64,000 nucleotides of DNA, taken from Streptomyces sp. NBC_01262 (GTDB lineage: Bacteria; Actinomycetota; Actinomycetes; Streptomycetales; Streptomycetaceae). Of the stretch, positions 40,798-49,542 are shown piece by piece. Both the position numbers and the translations under genes were made by a program. Location of the stretch: assembly GCF_036226365.1 (NCBI RefSeq), contig NZ_CP108462.1, positions 5,206,501-5,270,500 of the forward strand. The letters are read 5' to 3'. Below the pieces are notes generated by a model. The model did not search any database and was not told where the DNA came from. It worked only from the letters and a program-made list of their open reading frames with translations. How positions within the stretch are numbered: position 1 is the stretch's first letter; every line of letters starts with the position of its first letter.

Positions 40798-41934
40798 TCA
40801 GGTGGCGATCCACTTCTCCTCGCTGCGCCTGAGCAGGCCCCACAGCGAGGTGAAGTAGACGGCGTGCTGGAACAGGTCGTAGAGCATCTCCGGCACCATC
40901 AGCAGGGCCACCAGCACCGCGCGGGGCCCGGCCCGGCGTACGGAGACGACCTTCTCGACCACGAAGATCGCGCCGATGGAGGTCCAGAACGGCGACAGGC
41001 CCGGCCAGCCGTATGTGGAGAGGGTCAGCGCCATGAAGGCCAGGTAGATGCCGAAGCTGAGGGCGCCGAAGCCCATCATGAACTGCTGGAAGAAGTACCG
41101 GGCGGTCACCCGGGTCCAGCCGTAGTCGCGCAGGTTCTCCAGGGCGCCGCGCTGCCAGCGCAGGCGCTGGTGCCACAGCTTGGGGAGGGAGGTCATGACC
41201 TCCGTGGTCACCGAGCAGCCGGCCGGGGACATGGTGCGGTAGCCGAGGGTCTTGACGGCCTTGGTGATCTCGTCGTCCTCGGTGAGCGAGGCGAGGCTGT
41301 AGTAGTCGCGGCCGCCGCCCAGTTCGCCGCTGCGGCGTGCGGCGCGGACCTCGCGCAGGACGCGGGCCCGGAACATCGTGCCGGTGCCGGTGAGCACCGA
41401 GGCCTTGCCGCCGGTGCGGTCGATCTCCCAGGCGTAGCGGTGGAACTCCATGCGCTGGAGCAGGCCGAGCAGTCCGCCGCCCTCCTCGCCGTAGAAGACC
41501 CCGCCGACGGCGCCGACCTTGCGGTTGAAGGTGCCGATGGCCGTCTCGACGAACCACGGATTGAGGATGGTGTCGGCGTCCTGGACGAGGATCAGGTCGC
41601 GGTCGGCGAGATGCGGCAGCACCCAGGTGATGGCCTGGTTGAGGCCGCCCGCCTTCTTGTGGGCGTTGTCCTGGGTGTGGAAGACGTCCGCGCCGTGCTC
41701 GTACGCGATGTCGGCGGTGGCGTCGGTGCAGTTGTCGGCGACGACCACGACCAGGTCGGGGCGCCGGGTCTGGGCCCACATGCCCTCGATGGCGTCGGCG
41801 ATGCGGTCCTGCTCGTTGTGCGCGGGGATGAGGACGACCAGCCGGGGGACGCCCTCGGAGAAGTCGTCCGGCGCGGCGTGGGCTCGGCTCGGGGCGTGCC
41901 GCCTTCTTCGCTGCGGCTCTGCCAGGTCGAGCAC
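40798..41934 (-). CDS. Processive family 2 glycosyltransferase, membrane-bound
   Basis: 378 residues. The GT-A domain starts VVLIPAHNEQDRIADAIEGM, with metal motif DADT (QDADTILN), acidic TEDDE and the processive-synthase motif QRLRWQRG. C-terminal helices (FGIYLAFMALTLSTYGWPGL and others) anchor it. This pattern matches hyaluronan, chitin or N-acetylglucosamine-polymer synthases, which extrude polysaccharide. GTG at 41934 has GGAG six bases upstream. The following tiny LAxTG gene may be co-transcribed. Confidence 0.9.
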   Translation of the reverse strand: MLDLAEPQRRRRHAPSRAHAAPDDFSEGVPRLVVLIPAHNEQDRIADAIEGMWAQTRRPDLVVVVADNCTDATADIAYEHGADVFHTQDNAHKKAGGLNQAITWVLPHLADRDLILVQDADTILNPWFVETAIGTFNRKVGAVGGVFYGEEGGGLLGLLQRMEFHRYAWEIDRTGGKASVLTGTGTMFRARVLREVRAARRSGELGGGRDYYSLASLTEDDEITKAVKTLGYRTMSPAGCSVTTEVMTSLPKLWHQRLRWQRGALENLRDYGWTRVTARYFFQQFMMGFGALSFGIYLAFMALTLSTYGWPGLSPFWTSIGAIFVVEKVVSVRRAGPRAVLVALLMVPEMLYDLFQHAVYFTSLWGLLRRSEEKWIAT

Positions 41935-42154
41935 GTCACACTCCGGTCGCGATCGTCGGAAATCACCCGACGGTCAGATGCGGTCGGTTCCTCACATACT
42001 CCATGAGATCTTCACAAGGTAGGACTCCGCCAGATGAGGATTTGATGAAGATTCGGCCATGGCCTGAAACGGTCCTCCGCCTTCTTGCGTAATCTTTGCC
42101 GCACTTTTCCCCCTTCGCCGTGGGCCGTTCCCGTTGTGCTGATGAGGATGCTCC
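41935..42154. promoter_or_regulatory. Divergent promoter region, GT2 and phospholipase C
   Basis: The 220-base gap between the two divergent starts is AT-richer than its surroundings. GAGGA lies six bases before the phospholipase start. Stretches such as GATGAGGATTTGATGAAGAT contain imperfect repeats but no palindrome stands out. No open frame in it looks coding. Confidence 0.4.
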
Positions 42155-44194
42155 ATGACCGCCATCGACCGTCGTAGATTCATGCAGCTGGCGGGCGGCA
42201 CCGCCGCCACGACCGCCCTGTCCACGAGCATCGCCCGCGCCGCCGGCATCCCGGCCAACCGCCGCACGGGCAGCCTGCGGGACGTCGAGCACATCGTCGT
42301 CCTGATGCAGGAGAACCGATCCTTCGACCACTACTTCGGCACGCTGCGCGGCGTCCGCGGCTTCGGCGACCCGCGGCCGGTGACCCTGCCCAGTGGCAAG
42401 CCGGTCTGGCACCAGTCCGACGCCTCGGGCAAGGAGATCCTGCCCTTCCGCCCCGACGCGGACGACCTGGGCCTGGCGTTCATCCAGGACCTCGCCCACG
42501 GCTGGAACGACGGGCACGCCGCCTGGAACAAGGGCGCGTACGACAAGTGGGTCCCGGCCAAGACCGCCACCACCATGGCCCACCTCAACCGCACCGACAT
42601 CCCGTTCCACTACGCCCTGGCCGACGCCTTCACCATCTGCGACGCCTACCACTGCTCATTCATCGGCTCCACCGACCCGAACCGTTACTACATGTGGACG
42701 GGCTACACCGGCAACGACGGCAAGGGCGGCGGCCCCGTCCTCGGCAACGACGAGGCCGGCTACTCCTGGACCACCTACCCCGAGCGCCTGGAGGCGGCCG
42801 GGGTCTCCTGGAAGATCTACCAGGACATAGGCGACGGCCTCGACGCACCCGGCGGCTGGGGCTGGATCGAGGACGCCTACCGGGGCAACTACGGCGACAA
42901 CTCGCTGCTCTACTTCGACCAGTACCGCAATGCCAAGCCCGGCGACCCGCTCTACGACAAGGCCCGCACCGGCACGAACGCCAAGGCCGGCGACGGCTTC
43001 TTCGACCTCCTCAAGGCCGACGTCAAGGCCGGCAAGCTCCCCGAGGTCTCCTGGGTCGTCGCCCCCGAGGCCTTCACCGAGCACCCGAACTGGCCCGCCA
43101 ACTACGGCGCCTGGTACGTCTCCCAGGTGCTGGACGCGCTCACCGCGAACCCCGAGGTGTGGGCGAAGACCGCCCTGTTCATCACCTACGACGAGAACGA
43201 CGGCTTCTTCGACCACGTCGTGCCGCCGACCGCCGACGCGGCCCGCTCCACCGCCGACACCACCGGCGAGCTCTTCGCCCCCACTGGCACGGACTCGCAC
43301 GTCGCCGGCCCGTACGGCCTCGGCCAGCGCGTCCCCATGCTCGTCGTCTCCCCGTGGAGCAAGGGCGGCTGGGTCAACTCCCAGGTCTTCGACCACACCT
43401 CGATCATCCGCTTCATCGAGCGCCGCTTCGGCGTCCACGAGCCCAACATCTCCGCCTGGCGGCGGGCCGTCTGCGGCGACCTCACCACCGCCTTCGACTT
43501 CTCTTGCGCCGACGCCAAGCTCCCCGCGCTCCCCGGCACCGACGGCTACGCCCCGCCGGACGGCGACCGCCACGACGACTACGTCCCCACGCCGCCTGCG
43601 CATGCGGCGCTGCCGAAGCAGGAACCCGGCCTGCGCAGGGCGCGCCCGCTGCCCTACGACCTCGCGGCCGACGCCACCGTCTCCGCCGACGGCCGGCTCT
43701 CCATCGCCTTCGCCAACCACGGCCACACGGGCGCGGTCTTCCACGTCACCTCCGCCACCCACCCCGACGGCCCCTGGACCTACACCGTCGAGCACTCCCG
43801 CCGCCTCCCCGGCACCTGGGCCAAGGGCGCGTACGACTTCTCCGTCCACGGCCCCAACGGCTTCCACCGCCACCTCGCCGGCCCCGCCGCCCCCGGCCCC
43901 GAAGTCACCGCCCGCCACGACGGCTCCGACCGCCGGGTCCGCCTCACCCTCACCAACTCCGGCACCCACACCGTCCACCTGACGGTCACCGACGAGTACG
44001 GCCACGAACCCGCCGCCACCTACCGGCTCCGCCCCGGCGCCCGGGCCGTCCACACGGCGCACCCCCGTCACAGCCACGACTGGTACGACCTGTCGGTGAC
44101 GTCCGACCACGACGCCACGTTCGTGCGACGGCTGGCCGGTCACGTGGAGTCCGGGCAGCCGGGCGTGAGCGACCCGGCGATCGCGACGACCTGA
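42155..44194 (+). CDS. Phosphocholine-preferring phospholipase C, Tat-exported
   Basis: 679 residues. MTAIDRRRFMQLAGGTAATT is a Tat signal with RRRF at 6-9. The catalytic domain opens VVLMQENRSFDHYFGTLRGV, the metal and nucleophile block of bacterial non-hemolytic PLC, and later has TYDENDGFFDHVVPP. Two C-terminal beta domains (about 500-680) follow, as in PlcN-type enzymes. It cleaves phosphatidylcholine or sphingomyelin-like lipids outside the cell and often responds to phosphate limitation. Its 3' end shares a terminator with geosmin synthase. Confidence 0.95.
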   Translation: MTAIDRRRFMQLAGGTAATTALSTSIARAAGIPANRRTGSLRDVEHIVVLMQENRSFDHYFGTLRGVRGFGDPRPVTLPSGKPVWHQSDASGKEILPFRPDADDLGLAFIQDLAHGWNDGHAAWNKGAYDKWVPAKTATTMAHLNRTDIPFHYALADAFTICDAYHCSFIGSTDPNRYYMWTGYTGNDGKGGGPVLGNDEAGYSWTTYPERLEAAGVSWKIYQDIGDGLDAPGGWGWIEDAYRGNYGDNSLLYFDQYRNAKPGDPLYDKARTGTNAKAGDGFFDLLKADVKAGKLPEVSWVVAPEAFTEHPNWPANYGAWYVSQVLDALTANPEVWAKTALFITYDENDGFFDHVVPPTADAARSTADTTGELFAPTGTDSHVAGPYGLGQRVPMLVVSPWSKGGWVNSQVFDHTSIIRFIERRFGVHEPNISAWRRAVCGDLTTAFDFSCADAKLPALPGTDGYAPPDGDRHDDYVPTPPAHAALPKQEPGLRRARPLPYDLAADATVSADGRLSIAFANHGHTGAVFHVTSATHPDGPWTYTVEHSRRLPGTWAKGAYDFSVHGPNGFHRHLAGPAAPGPEVTARHDGSDRRVRLTLTNSGTHTVHLTVTDEYGHEPAATYRLRPGARAVHTAHPRHSHDWYDLSVTSDHDATFVRRLAGHVESGQPGVSDPAIATT

Positions 44195-44204
44195 GGCGTA
44201 CCGC

Positions 44205-44234
44205 GCCGGACGGGCTGGATTCAGCCCGTCCGGC
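44205..44234. terminator. Bidirectional terminator, 13-bp stem
   Basis: GCCGGACGGGCTG pairs perfectly with CAGCCCGTCCGGC around GATT. It is placed between the convergent phospholipase C and geosmin synthase stops. Confidence 0.85.
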
Positions 44235-44243
44235 GTTCAAGGG

Positions 44244-46481
44244 CTACCGCGTCGCGAACAGCCGCGCAGCGGACGTACCCAGGCCCGAAGGGCCGGGGAT
44301 CGTGACGGGGACGGGGGCGGGCACCCGGAATCGGCGGAGGATGTCCGCCTCCCCGTAGCGCCGGCAGTCCTGGTGCCAGACCAGGATCCCGGACATCCAG
44401 TCCCGCAACTCCTGCACGTATCCGTCGAGGACCCGCCGGGCGTCCTCCCCGAGCTCGAAGTCGTCGTAGAGCACGGGCAGTTCATGGGCCACGACGTGCT
44501 CGAACTGCTTCATGCGCCCGGTCATCAGGTCGTGGACGATGGCGAGGCCGGTCGGGTAGTCGACGTCGAAGAAGTTCTGGACGACGCGGATGAGGTTGTG
44601 GAACTCGCCCGAGAACTCGATCTCCTTCTGGTACGAGAAGACGTCGTTGATGAGCATGCCGTAGTCCTGGGCCGCGTTCTCCAGGGACTTCATGGGGCCG
44701 CTGGCGTAGACCTCGGGCGGGACGCAGTCGCCGTGGCCGATGCGGGCGAGCGCCATGGTCAGGTCGGAGCCGAAGGTCTTGCGGCGCATTTCGATGTAGT
44801 CGACGGGGTCGGGGATGCGGTTCTGCGCCTCGTTGACCATCTCCCAGAGCCAGGAGTCGGTCATGTCGGTGACGGCCTTGCGGAACACCGCCCGTGACTC
44901 CGGGTCCATGGGGGTGGCCGTGCGGACCCAGAGGTCGGCGAGGGCGCGTTCCATCCCGGTCAGGGGGGTGAGGGGGAAGGTGGCGGCGTCGAGCGGCATG
45001 AACTCGGCGAGGCGTTCGTTGGTGAGCCTGGCGGCGGGGAGGTCGCGGGTGGGGCCGAAGACGGCGGGGTAGTAGTCGTCGGCGTAGGTGCCCCAGGCCA
45101 GCCAGGCGGCGGAGAGGTCGAGTTCGTCGGGAGTGGCGTCGGGGTCGAGGCCGGCGGAGCACAGGGGCAGGTCGTAGTCCAGGAGCGCGGGCTCGTCCCA
45201 GACGCCCTCTTCGAGGATGCCGACGCGGTGCGACCAGTCGACGAGATTGCGGCGGGCGGCCTCCAGGTGGGGATTCCGTCCGGCCCGGAACGGCATGTAG
45301 AAGTCGGGCAGTCGCGAGGGCCCGACCTTCTCGAAGCGCACATGCGTGAAGCCCCGCGCCCGCGCCGCCTCCGCCCGGCCCGTGGTGAGCTTCAGGTTCC
45401 CCGCCGAGCCGCTGATCCCGCTCCCGCCGCCGATGAGACCGGGCAGGGCGAACGGCGACCACACGGGCGCGGCCGAGGCGGCCGCCGTCCCGCCGCCGTT
45501 CATGTAGCGGCTGCTGCGCATGTGCCACTCGTGGCCGCCGGACTGCCAGTCCTGGAGTCCCTTGATGTACGCCAGCACGGCGGCGGCCTGGAGCGGGTCG
45601 ATGCCCTTTTCCAGGAACAGCGGGGGGAGTTCGGTCAGCGCGGTGTGCTCGAACTGCTGAAGGCGCGAGGTGAGCAGGTCGTTGACGGCCTCGGCGGCCT
45701 CCTGCGTCGAGCAGTCGAGGAAGGTCTCCAGCACCAGGACGCCGTTGCTGTTCTCGCCCTCGTCCTCGACCTCCCGCTGGTACGAGAAGAGGTCGTTGCG
45801 CAGGTGGATCGCGTCCGCGAAGGCGTCCCGGAGCACCCGCATGGGCCTGGACTCCGCGATGACGTCGGGGACTTCGGCCCCGGCGGCGTACTCGACGAGA
45901 CCGGCGGACCAGGGGGCGCCGCCGACCTTGCGGCGCATCTCGATGTACTCGACCGGGTTGGCGATCCGGTGCGCGTCCATGTTGGCGAGTTCCCAGAGGG
46001 ACTCGTTGAGCAGCGCCTCGGTGTTCTCGGCGAACCGCCGCCGCCACTCCATGGACATGGCGGGCACGGTGCGCGCCCACAGGTCCGCCAGGCCCGCCTC
46101 GACGGGGTTGGTGGGCTCGGGAAACCCGTCCTCCAGGTCCATGGGCATGAATGCGGGCAGCCGGTCGAGGTAGGCCTTGCCGCCCGTGCGGTCCAGGGAG
46201 CGCTTGAACAGCTCCAGGAAGTGGTCGTCGAAGAAGAAGACCCACACGTACCAGTCGGTGACGAGCGAGAGCACGTCCGACGGGCAGTCGGGGTGGGTGT
46301 AGGAGCAGAGCAGCGCGTAGTCGTGGGCGTCCAGGTCGTGTTCGTCCCAGACGCCAGAGCCCTCCAGCATTCCCAGGTCGCGGGCCCACTGCTTGGAGTG
46401 TCTGCGCGCCTCCTCCAGATGGGGGTTGAGTCGCGCGGGATACGGTGTGTAGAAGTCCGGGAGTTCAAAAGGCTGGTCCAC
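44244..46481 (-). CDS. geoA: Geosmin synthase, bifunctional terpene cyclase
   Basis: 745 residues in two cyclase domains. The N-terminal domain has DDHFLE at 85-90 and NDLFSYQRE at 229-237 and makes germacradienol and germacrene D from farnesyl diphosphate. The C-terminal domain has DDYYP and NDVFSYQKE and fragments germacradienol to geosmin. GTG at 46481 gives MDQPFELPDFY, matching the known N-terminus and giving the same motif numbering as the S. coelicolor enzyme (DDHFLE ~86, N229). A TTG at 46493 is the longest frame. No ribosome site is obvious, so the mRNA may be leaderless or weakly translated. Confidence 0.96.
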   Translation of the reverse strand: MDQPFELPDFYTPYPARLNPHLEEARRHSKQWARDLGMLEGSGVWDEHDLDAHDYALLCSYTHPDCPSDVLSLVTDWYVWVFFFDDHFLELFKRSLDRTGGKAYLDRLPAFMPMDLEDGFPEPTNPVEAGLADLWARTVPAMSMEWRRRFAENTEALLNESLWELANMDAHRIANPVEYIEMRRKVGGAPWSAGLVEYAAGAEVPDVIAESRPMRVLRDAFADAIHLRNDLFSYQREVEDEGENSNGVLVLETFLDCSTQEAAEAVNDLLTSRLQQFEHTALTELPPLFLEKGIDPLQAAAVLAYIKGLQDWQSGGHEWHMRSSRYMNGGGTAAASAAPVWSPFALPGLIGGGSGISGSAGNLKLTTGRAEAARARGFTHVRFEKVGPSRLPDFYMPFRAGRNPHLEAARRNLVDWSHRVGILEEGVWDEPALLDYDLPLCSAGLDPDATPDELDLSAAWLAWGTYADDYYPAVFGPTRDLPAARLTNERLAEFMPLDAATFPLTPLTGMERALADLWVRTATPMDPESRAVFRKAVTDMTDSWLWEMVNEAQNRIPDPVDYIEMRRKTFGSDLTMALARIGHGDCVPPEVYASGPMKSLENAAQDYGMLINDVFSYQKEIEFSGEFHNLIRVVQNFFDVDYPTGLAIVHDLMTGRMKQFEHVVAHELPVLYDDFELGEDARRVLDGYVQELRDWMSGILVWHQDCRRYGEADILRRFRVPAPVPVTIPGPSGLGTSAARLFATR

Positions 46482-46493
46482 AGCCGACAGCAA

Positions 46494-46866
46494 TACCCAA
46501 GGCCGTCCACGGCTATCCGGATGGCGGAATGGTCATACAAGCACACAATGGCCTGTCCTGGATCCGGCCAATCTCTGCCCATGGGGCGGTAAATCCCGTC
46601 CACGGAGAGGCAAAGATCTTCGGCCGCGCATGTTCCGGACCCATCGGGCCCCGCTAGGTTCTGGCCATCCTCCCGTGCCGCCCACAGTGGGATCACAGGA
46701 GGTTCACGGATGTCATGTGCATGACCTTCTACGCGCGTTATCCGCGTGCGCAGGCCGTGTTCGTGCCGTCCGGCGCCGAGAAACCCCCACTTCCGGCTGT
46801 GGCACCGCGTACGGCCAGAACCCGGCCCTCGCGATGCCGGCCTCAACCGATGGAGGCAACACCGTC
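46494..46866. other. 373-base divergent region, geosmin synthase and S53 peptidase
   Basis: Both genes fire away from this region. AGGAGG at 46697 is followed by a 4-codon frame, ATG TCA TGT GCA TGA (46710-46724), which could be a tiny leader. Frames longer than that continue out of phase into the peptidase gene and look like shadows. A GGAGG at about 46852 serves the peptidase start. I see no palindrome of note. Confidence 0.5.
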
Positions 46867-48966
46867 ATGCGCATGCGTGATTCGCGCACCCGAAGCGCCC
46901 GAAGACTGCTCACCGCGGCCCTGCCCGCCCTCGCCCTCACCGTGGCCGGGTTCCTGGCCGCACCGTCCGCCGGTGCGCAGGCGGCGCCGGACGCCGTCAG
47001 TTCCGCGAGTACCAGCCGCGCAGCCGTCGCCGCCCACAACGCCAAGGCCCTGACCGCCCCCGAGGCACAGGCCGTCCACTCCACGGGCAAGGCCGGCCAG
47101 AAGGTGTCGACGGAGCACCTGTGCGGTACGCCCTCCCCCGGTCACGCGGCCTGTTTCGCACAGCGGCGTACCGACATCAAGCAGAAGCTCGCCGCCGCGA
47201 TATCCCCCGACGCCGCCGACGCCACGGTGTCCGGCATCAGCCCGGCCAACCTGCACAGCGCCTACAACCTGCCCTCGACCGGCGGTTCCGGCCTGACCGT
47301 CGCTGTCGTCGACGCGTACAACGACCCGAATGCCGCCGCCGACCTGGCCGTCTACCGCTCGCAGTTCGGCCTGTCGGCCTGCACGGTGGCCAGCGGCTGC
47401 TTCAAGCAGGTCAGCCAGACCGGCTCCACCACCTCGCTGCCGTCCAACGACACCGGCTGGGCGGGCGAGGAAGCGCTCGACATCGACATGGTCAGCGCGG
47501 TCTGCCCGAACTGCAACATCATCCTGGTCGAGGCCAACTCGGCGACCGACGCCGACCTCGGCGCGGCCGAGAACGAGGCCGTGGCGCTGGGCGCGAAGTT
47601 CGTCTCCAACAGCTGGGGCGGCGACGAGTCCTCCTCCCAGACCAGCTCCGACACCGCGTACTTCAAGCACCCCGGCGTCGCCATCACCGTCTCCGCCGGC
47701 GACTCCGGCTACGGCGCCGAATGGCCCGCCACCTCCCAGTACGTGACCGCCGTCGGCGGCACCGCGCTCAGCACCTCCTCCAGCACCCGTGGCTGGACCG
47801 AGTCCGTGTGGAAGACCAGCAGCACCGAGGGCACCGGCTCCGGCTGCTCCGCCTACGACGCCAAGCCGAGCTGGCAGACCGACACCGGCTGCACCAAGCG
47901 CATGGAGTCCGACGTCTCCGCCGTCGCCGACCCCGCCACAGGCGTGGCCGTCTACGACACCTACGGCGGCTCCGGCTGGGCGGTCTACGGCGGCACCAGC
48001 GCCTCCGCCCCGATCATCGCGGGCGTCTACGCCCTCGCCGGCACCCCGGGCACCAGCGACTACCCGGCGAAGTACCCCTACTCCCACACCTCCAACCTGT
48101 ACGACGTGACCAGCGGCAACAACGGCTCCTGCTCCACCTCGTACTTCTGCACCGCCGCCACCGGCTACGACGGCCCGACCGGCTGGGGCACCCCCAACGG
48201 CACCACCGCCTTCGCGTCGGGCACCAGCACCGGCAACACGGTGACCGTCACCAACCCGGGCAGCCAGTCCACCGTCACCGGCAGCGCCGTAAGCCTCCAG
48301 ATCAGCGCCACCGACAGCGCGAGCGCCACGCTCACGTACTCAGCCAGCAGCCTGCCCACCGGCCTGTCGATCAGCTCCTCGACCGGCCTGATCAGCGGCA
48401 CCGCCAGCACGGCGGGCACCTACAGCAGCACCGTCACGGCCACCGACTCCACCGGCGCCACCGGCTCGGCCTCCTTCACCTGGACGGTCAGCTCCTCGGG
48501 CACCGGCTCCTGCACCTCCGCCCAACTGCTGGGCAACCCGGGCTTCGAGTCCGGGGCGACCACCTGGACCGCCACCAGCGGCGTCATCACCAGCTCCACC
48601 AGTGAGGCCGCCCGCACCGGTTCGTACAAGGCCTGGCTCGACGGCTACGGATCGACGCACACCGACACGCTCTCGCAGTCGGTGACGATCCCGAGCGGCT
48701 GCACGGGCACCACCTTCACCTTCTACCTGCACGTCGACACGGCCGAGACCACCACCAGCACCGCGTACGACAAGCTGACGGTCACCGCCGGATCCACCAC
48801 CCTGGCCACCTACTCCAACCTCAACGCGGCCACCGGGTACGTCGCGAAGTCCTTCAGCCTGTCGGCCTTCGCCGGCACCACCGTCACCCTGAAGTTCAGC
48901 GGCGTCGAGGACTCCTCGCTTCAGACCAGCTTCGTCCTCGACGACACGGCGGTCACCACGAGCTGA
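46867..48966 (+). CDS. Secreted S53 (sedolisin) peptidase with Ig-like and C-terminal domains
   Basis: 699 residues. The N-terminal signal has Arg-rich MRMRDSRTRSARRLLTAALP and a cleavage site near AGAQAAP. The S53 triad is visible: Glu201 and Asp205 in EEALDIDM, oxyanion Asp279 in SAGDSGYG, and Ser378 in YGGTSASAP. A putative Ig domain (PF05345 type, about 460-550: LPTGLSISSSTGLISGTAS) and a C-terminal jelly-roll-like domain (NPGFESGATTWTATSG) follow. A propeptide of ~90 residues precedes the catalytic domain. Sedolisins are acid-active proteases. ATG at 46867 has GGAGG upstream. Confidence 0.92.
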   Translation: MRMRDSRTRSARRLLTAALPALALTVAGFLAAPSAGAQAAPDAVSSASTSRAAVAAHNAKALTAPEAQAVHSTGKAGQKVSTEHLCGTPSPGHAACFAQRRTDIKQKLAAAISPDAADATVSGISPANLHSAYNLPSTGGSGLTVAVVDAYNDPNAAADLAVYRSQFGLSACTVASGCFKQVSQTGSTTSLPSNDTGWAGEEALDIDMVSAVCPNCNIILVEANSATDADLGAAENEAVALGAKFVSNSWGGDESSSQTSSDTAYFKHPGVAITVSAGDSGYGAEWPATSQYVTAVGGTALSTSSSTRGWTESVWKTSSTEGTGSGCSAYDAKPSWQTDTGCTKRMESDVSAVADPATGVAVYDTYGGSGWAVYGGTSASAPIIAGVYALAGTPGTSDYPAKYPYSHTSNLYDVTSGNNGSCSTSYFCTAATGYDGPTGWGTPNGTTAFASGTSTGNTVTVTNPGSQSTVTGSAVSLQISATDSASATLTYSASSLPTGLSISSSTGLISGTASTAGTYSSTVTATDSTGATGSASFTWTVSSSGTGSCTSAQLLGNPGFESGATTWTATSGVITSSTSEAARTGSYKAWLDGYGSTHTDTLSQSVTIPSGCTGTTFTFYLHVDTAETTTSTAYDKLTVTAGSTTLATYSNLNAATGYVAKSFSLSAFAGTTVTLKFSGVEDSSLQTSFVLDDTAVTTS

Positions 48967-48984
48967 CCCGGCACATCGCTCGCA

Positions 48985-49020
48985 GGGGGCCCCGGCAGTC
49001 TCACGACTGCCGAGGCCCTC
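48985..49020 (+). terminator. Terminator after S53 peptidase
   Basis: The core CGGCAGTC-tcac-GACTGCCG (48993-49012) extends outward as GGGCC/GGCCC with one mismatch. It starts 19 bases after the stop. Confidence 0.8.
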
Positions 49021-49074
49021 GTTTGTGGATCCTGATGCGGGTGTGACACGTCAAAGCGGAAAGGAGGCCATCAC

Positions 49075-49542
49075 ATGCGTCGAATATCCCCCCATATCCC
49101 CCTGGCCGTCGCCGGGTCAGCTCTGCTCCTGCTCACCGGCTGCGGTACGCAGACCGGCACCGCCGGGGCCGGCAGCGTGGCCGCGTCCCCGTCCCCCTCC
49201 CCGTCGAGCTCGGCCACCAAGGCCGGCTGCACGGAGGAGAAGGCCCTCACCGCGGCCGACAACAACAGCACGGTCTGCGTCACCAAGGGCGGCCAGGTCC
49301 GCCTCACCCTCGACGGCACCGCCGACAAGCCCTGGGCGGCCGTCGAGGTCTCCGGCAGCGCCCTCACCCCGGTGAACGCCGGTATCGGCGCCCCGGTCGG
49401 CGACAAGGTGTCCGCCTACCGTGCCGCGTCCGACGGCAAGGTGACGCTGACCTCGTCCCGGCCGATGTGCGCCAAGGCCAAGCCGGGGCAGATGCAGTGC
49501 AAGGCCCTCATGACCTGGATGGTCACCGTGGTGGTGGCATAG
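49075..49542 (+). CDS. Small predicted lipoprotein, unknown
   Basis: 155 residues. The signal HIPLAVAGSALLLLTGC carries a lipobox with Cys at 23. A Ser/Pro linker (about 32-48) precedes a ~95-residue beta-rich domain with two or more Cys (AGCTEEKA, STVCVTKGG, RPMCAKAKPGQMQC), probably disulfide-bonded. I recognise no named family. The 3' end overlaps the convergent oxygenase gene by 20 bases. It has a GAAAGGAGG ribosome site. Confidence 0.75.
   Translation: MRRISPHIPLAVAGSALLLLTGCGTQTGTAGAGSVAASPSPSPSSSATKAGCTEEKALTAADNNSTVCVTKGGQVRLTLDGTADKPWAAVEVSGSALTPVNAGIGAPVGDKVSAYRAASDGKVTLTSSRPMCAKAKPGQMQCKALMTWMVTVVVA

Noticed and set aside
41935..42154. Possible PHO box upstream of phospholipase C
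   Set aside because: Stretches such as GTTCCTCACAT and TCTTCACAAGG are reminiscent of PhoP direct repeats, but they match the consensus too poorly to claim.
46715..47053. 112-codon frame starting ATGTGCATGACC before the S53 gene
   Set aside because: It overlaps the well-supported peptidase start in another frame and becomes Arg/Pro low-complexity sequence.
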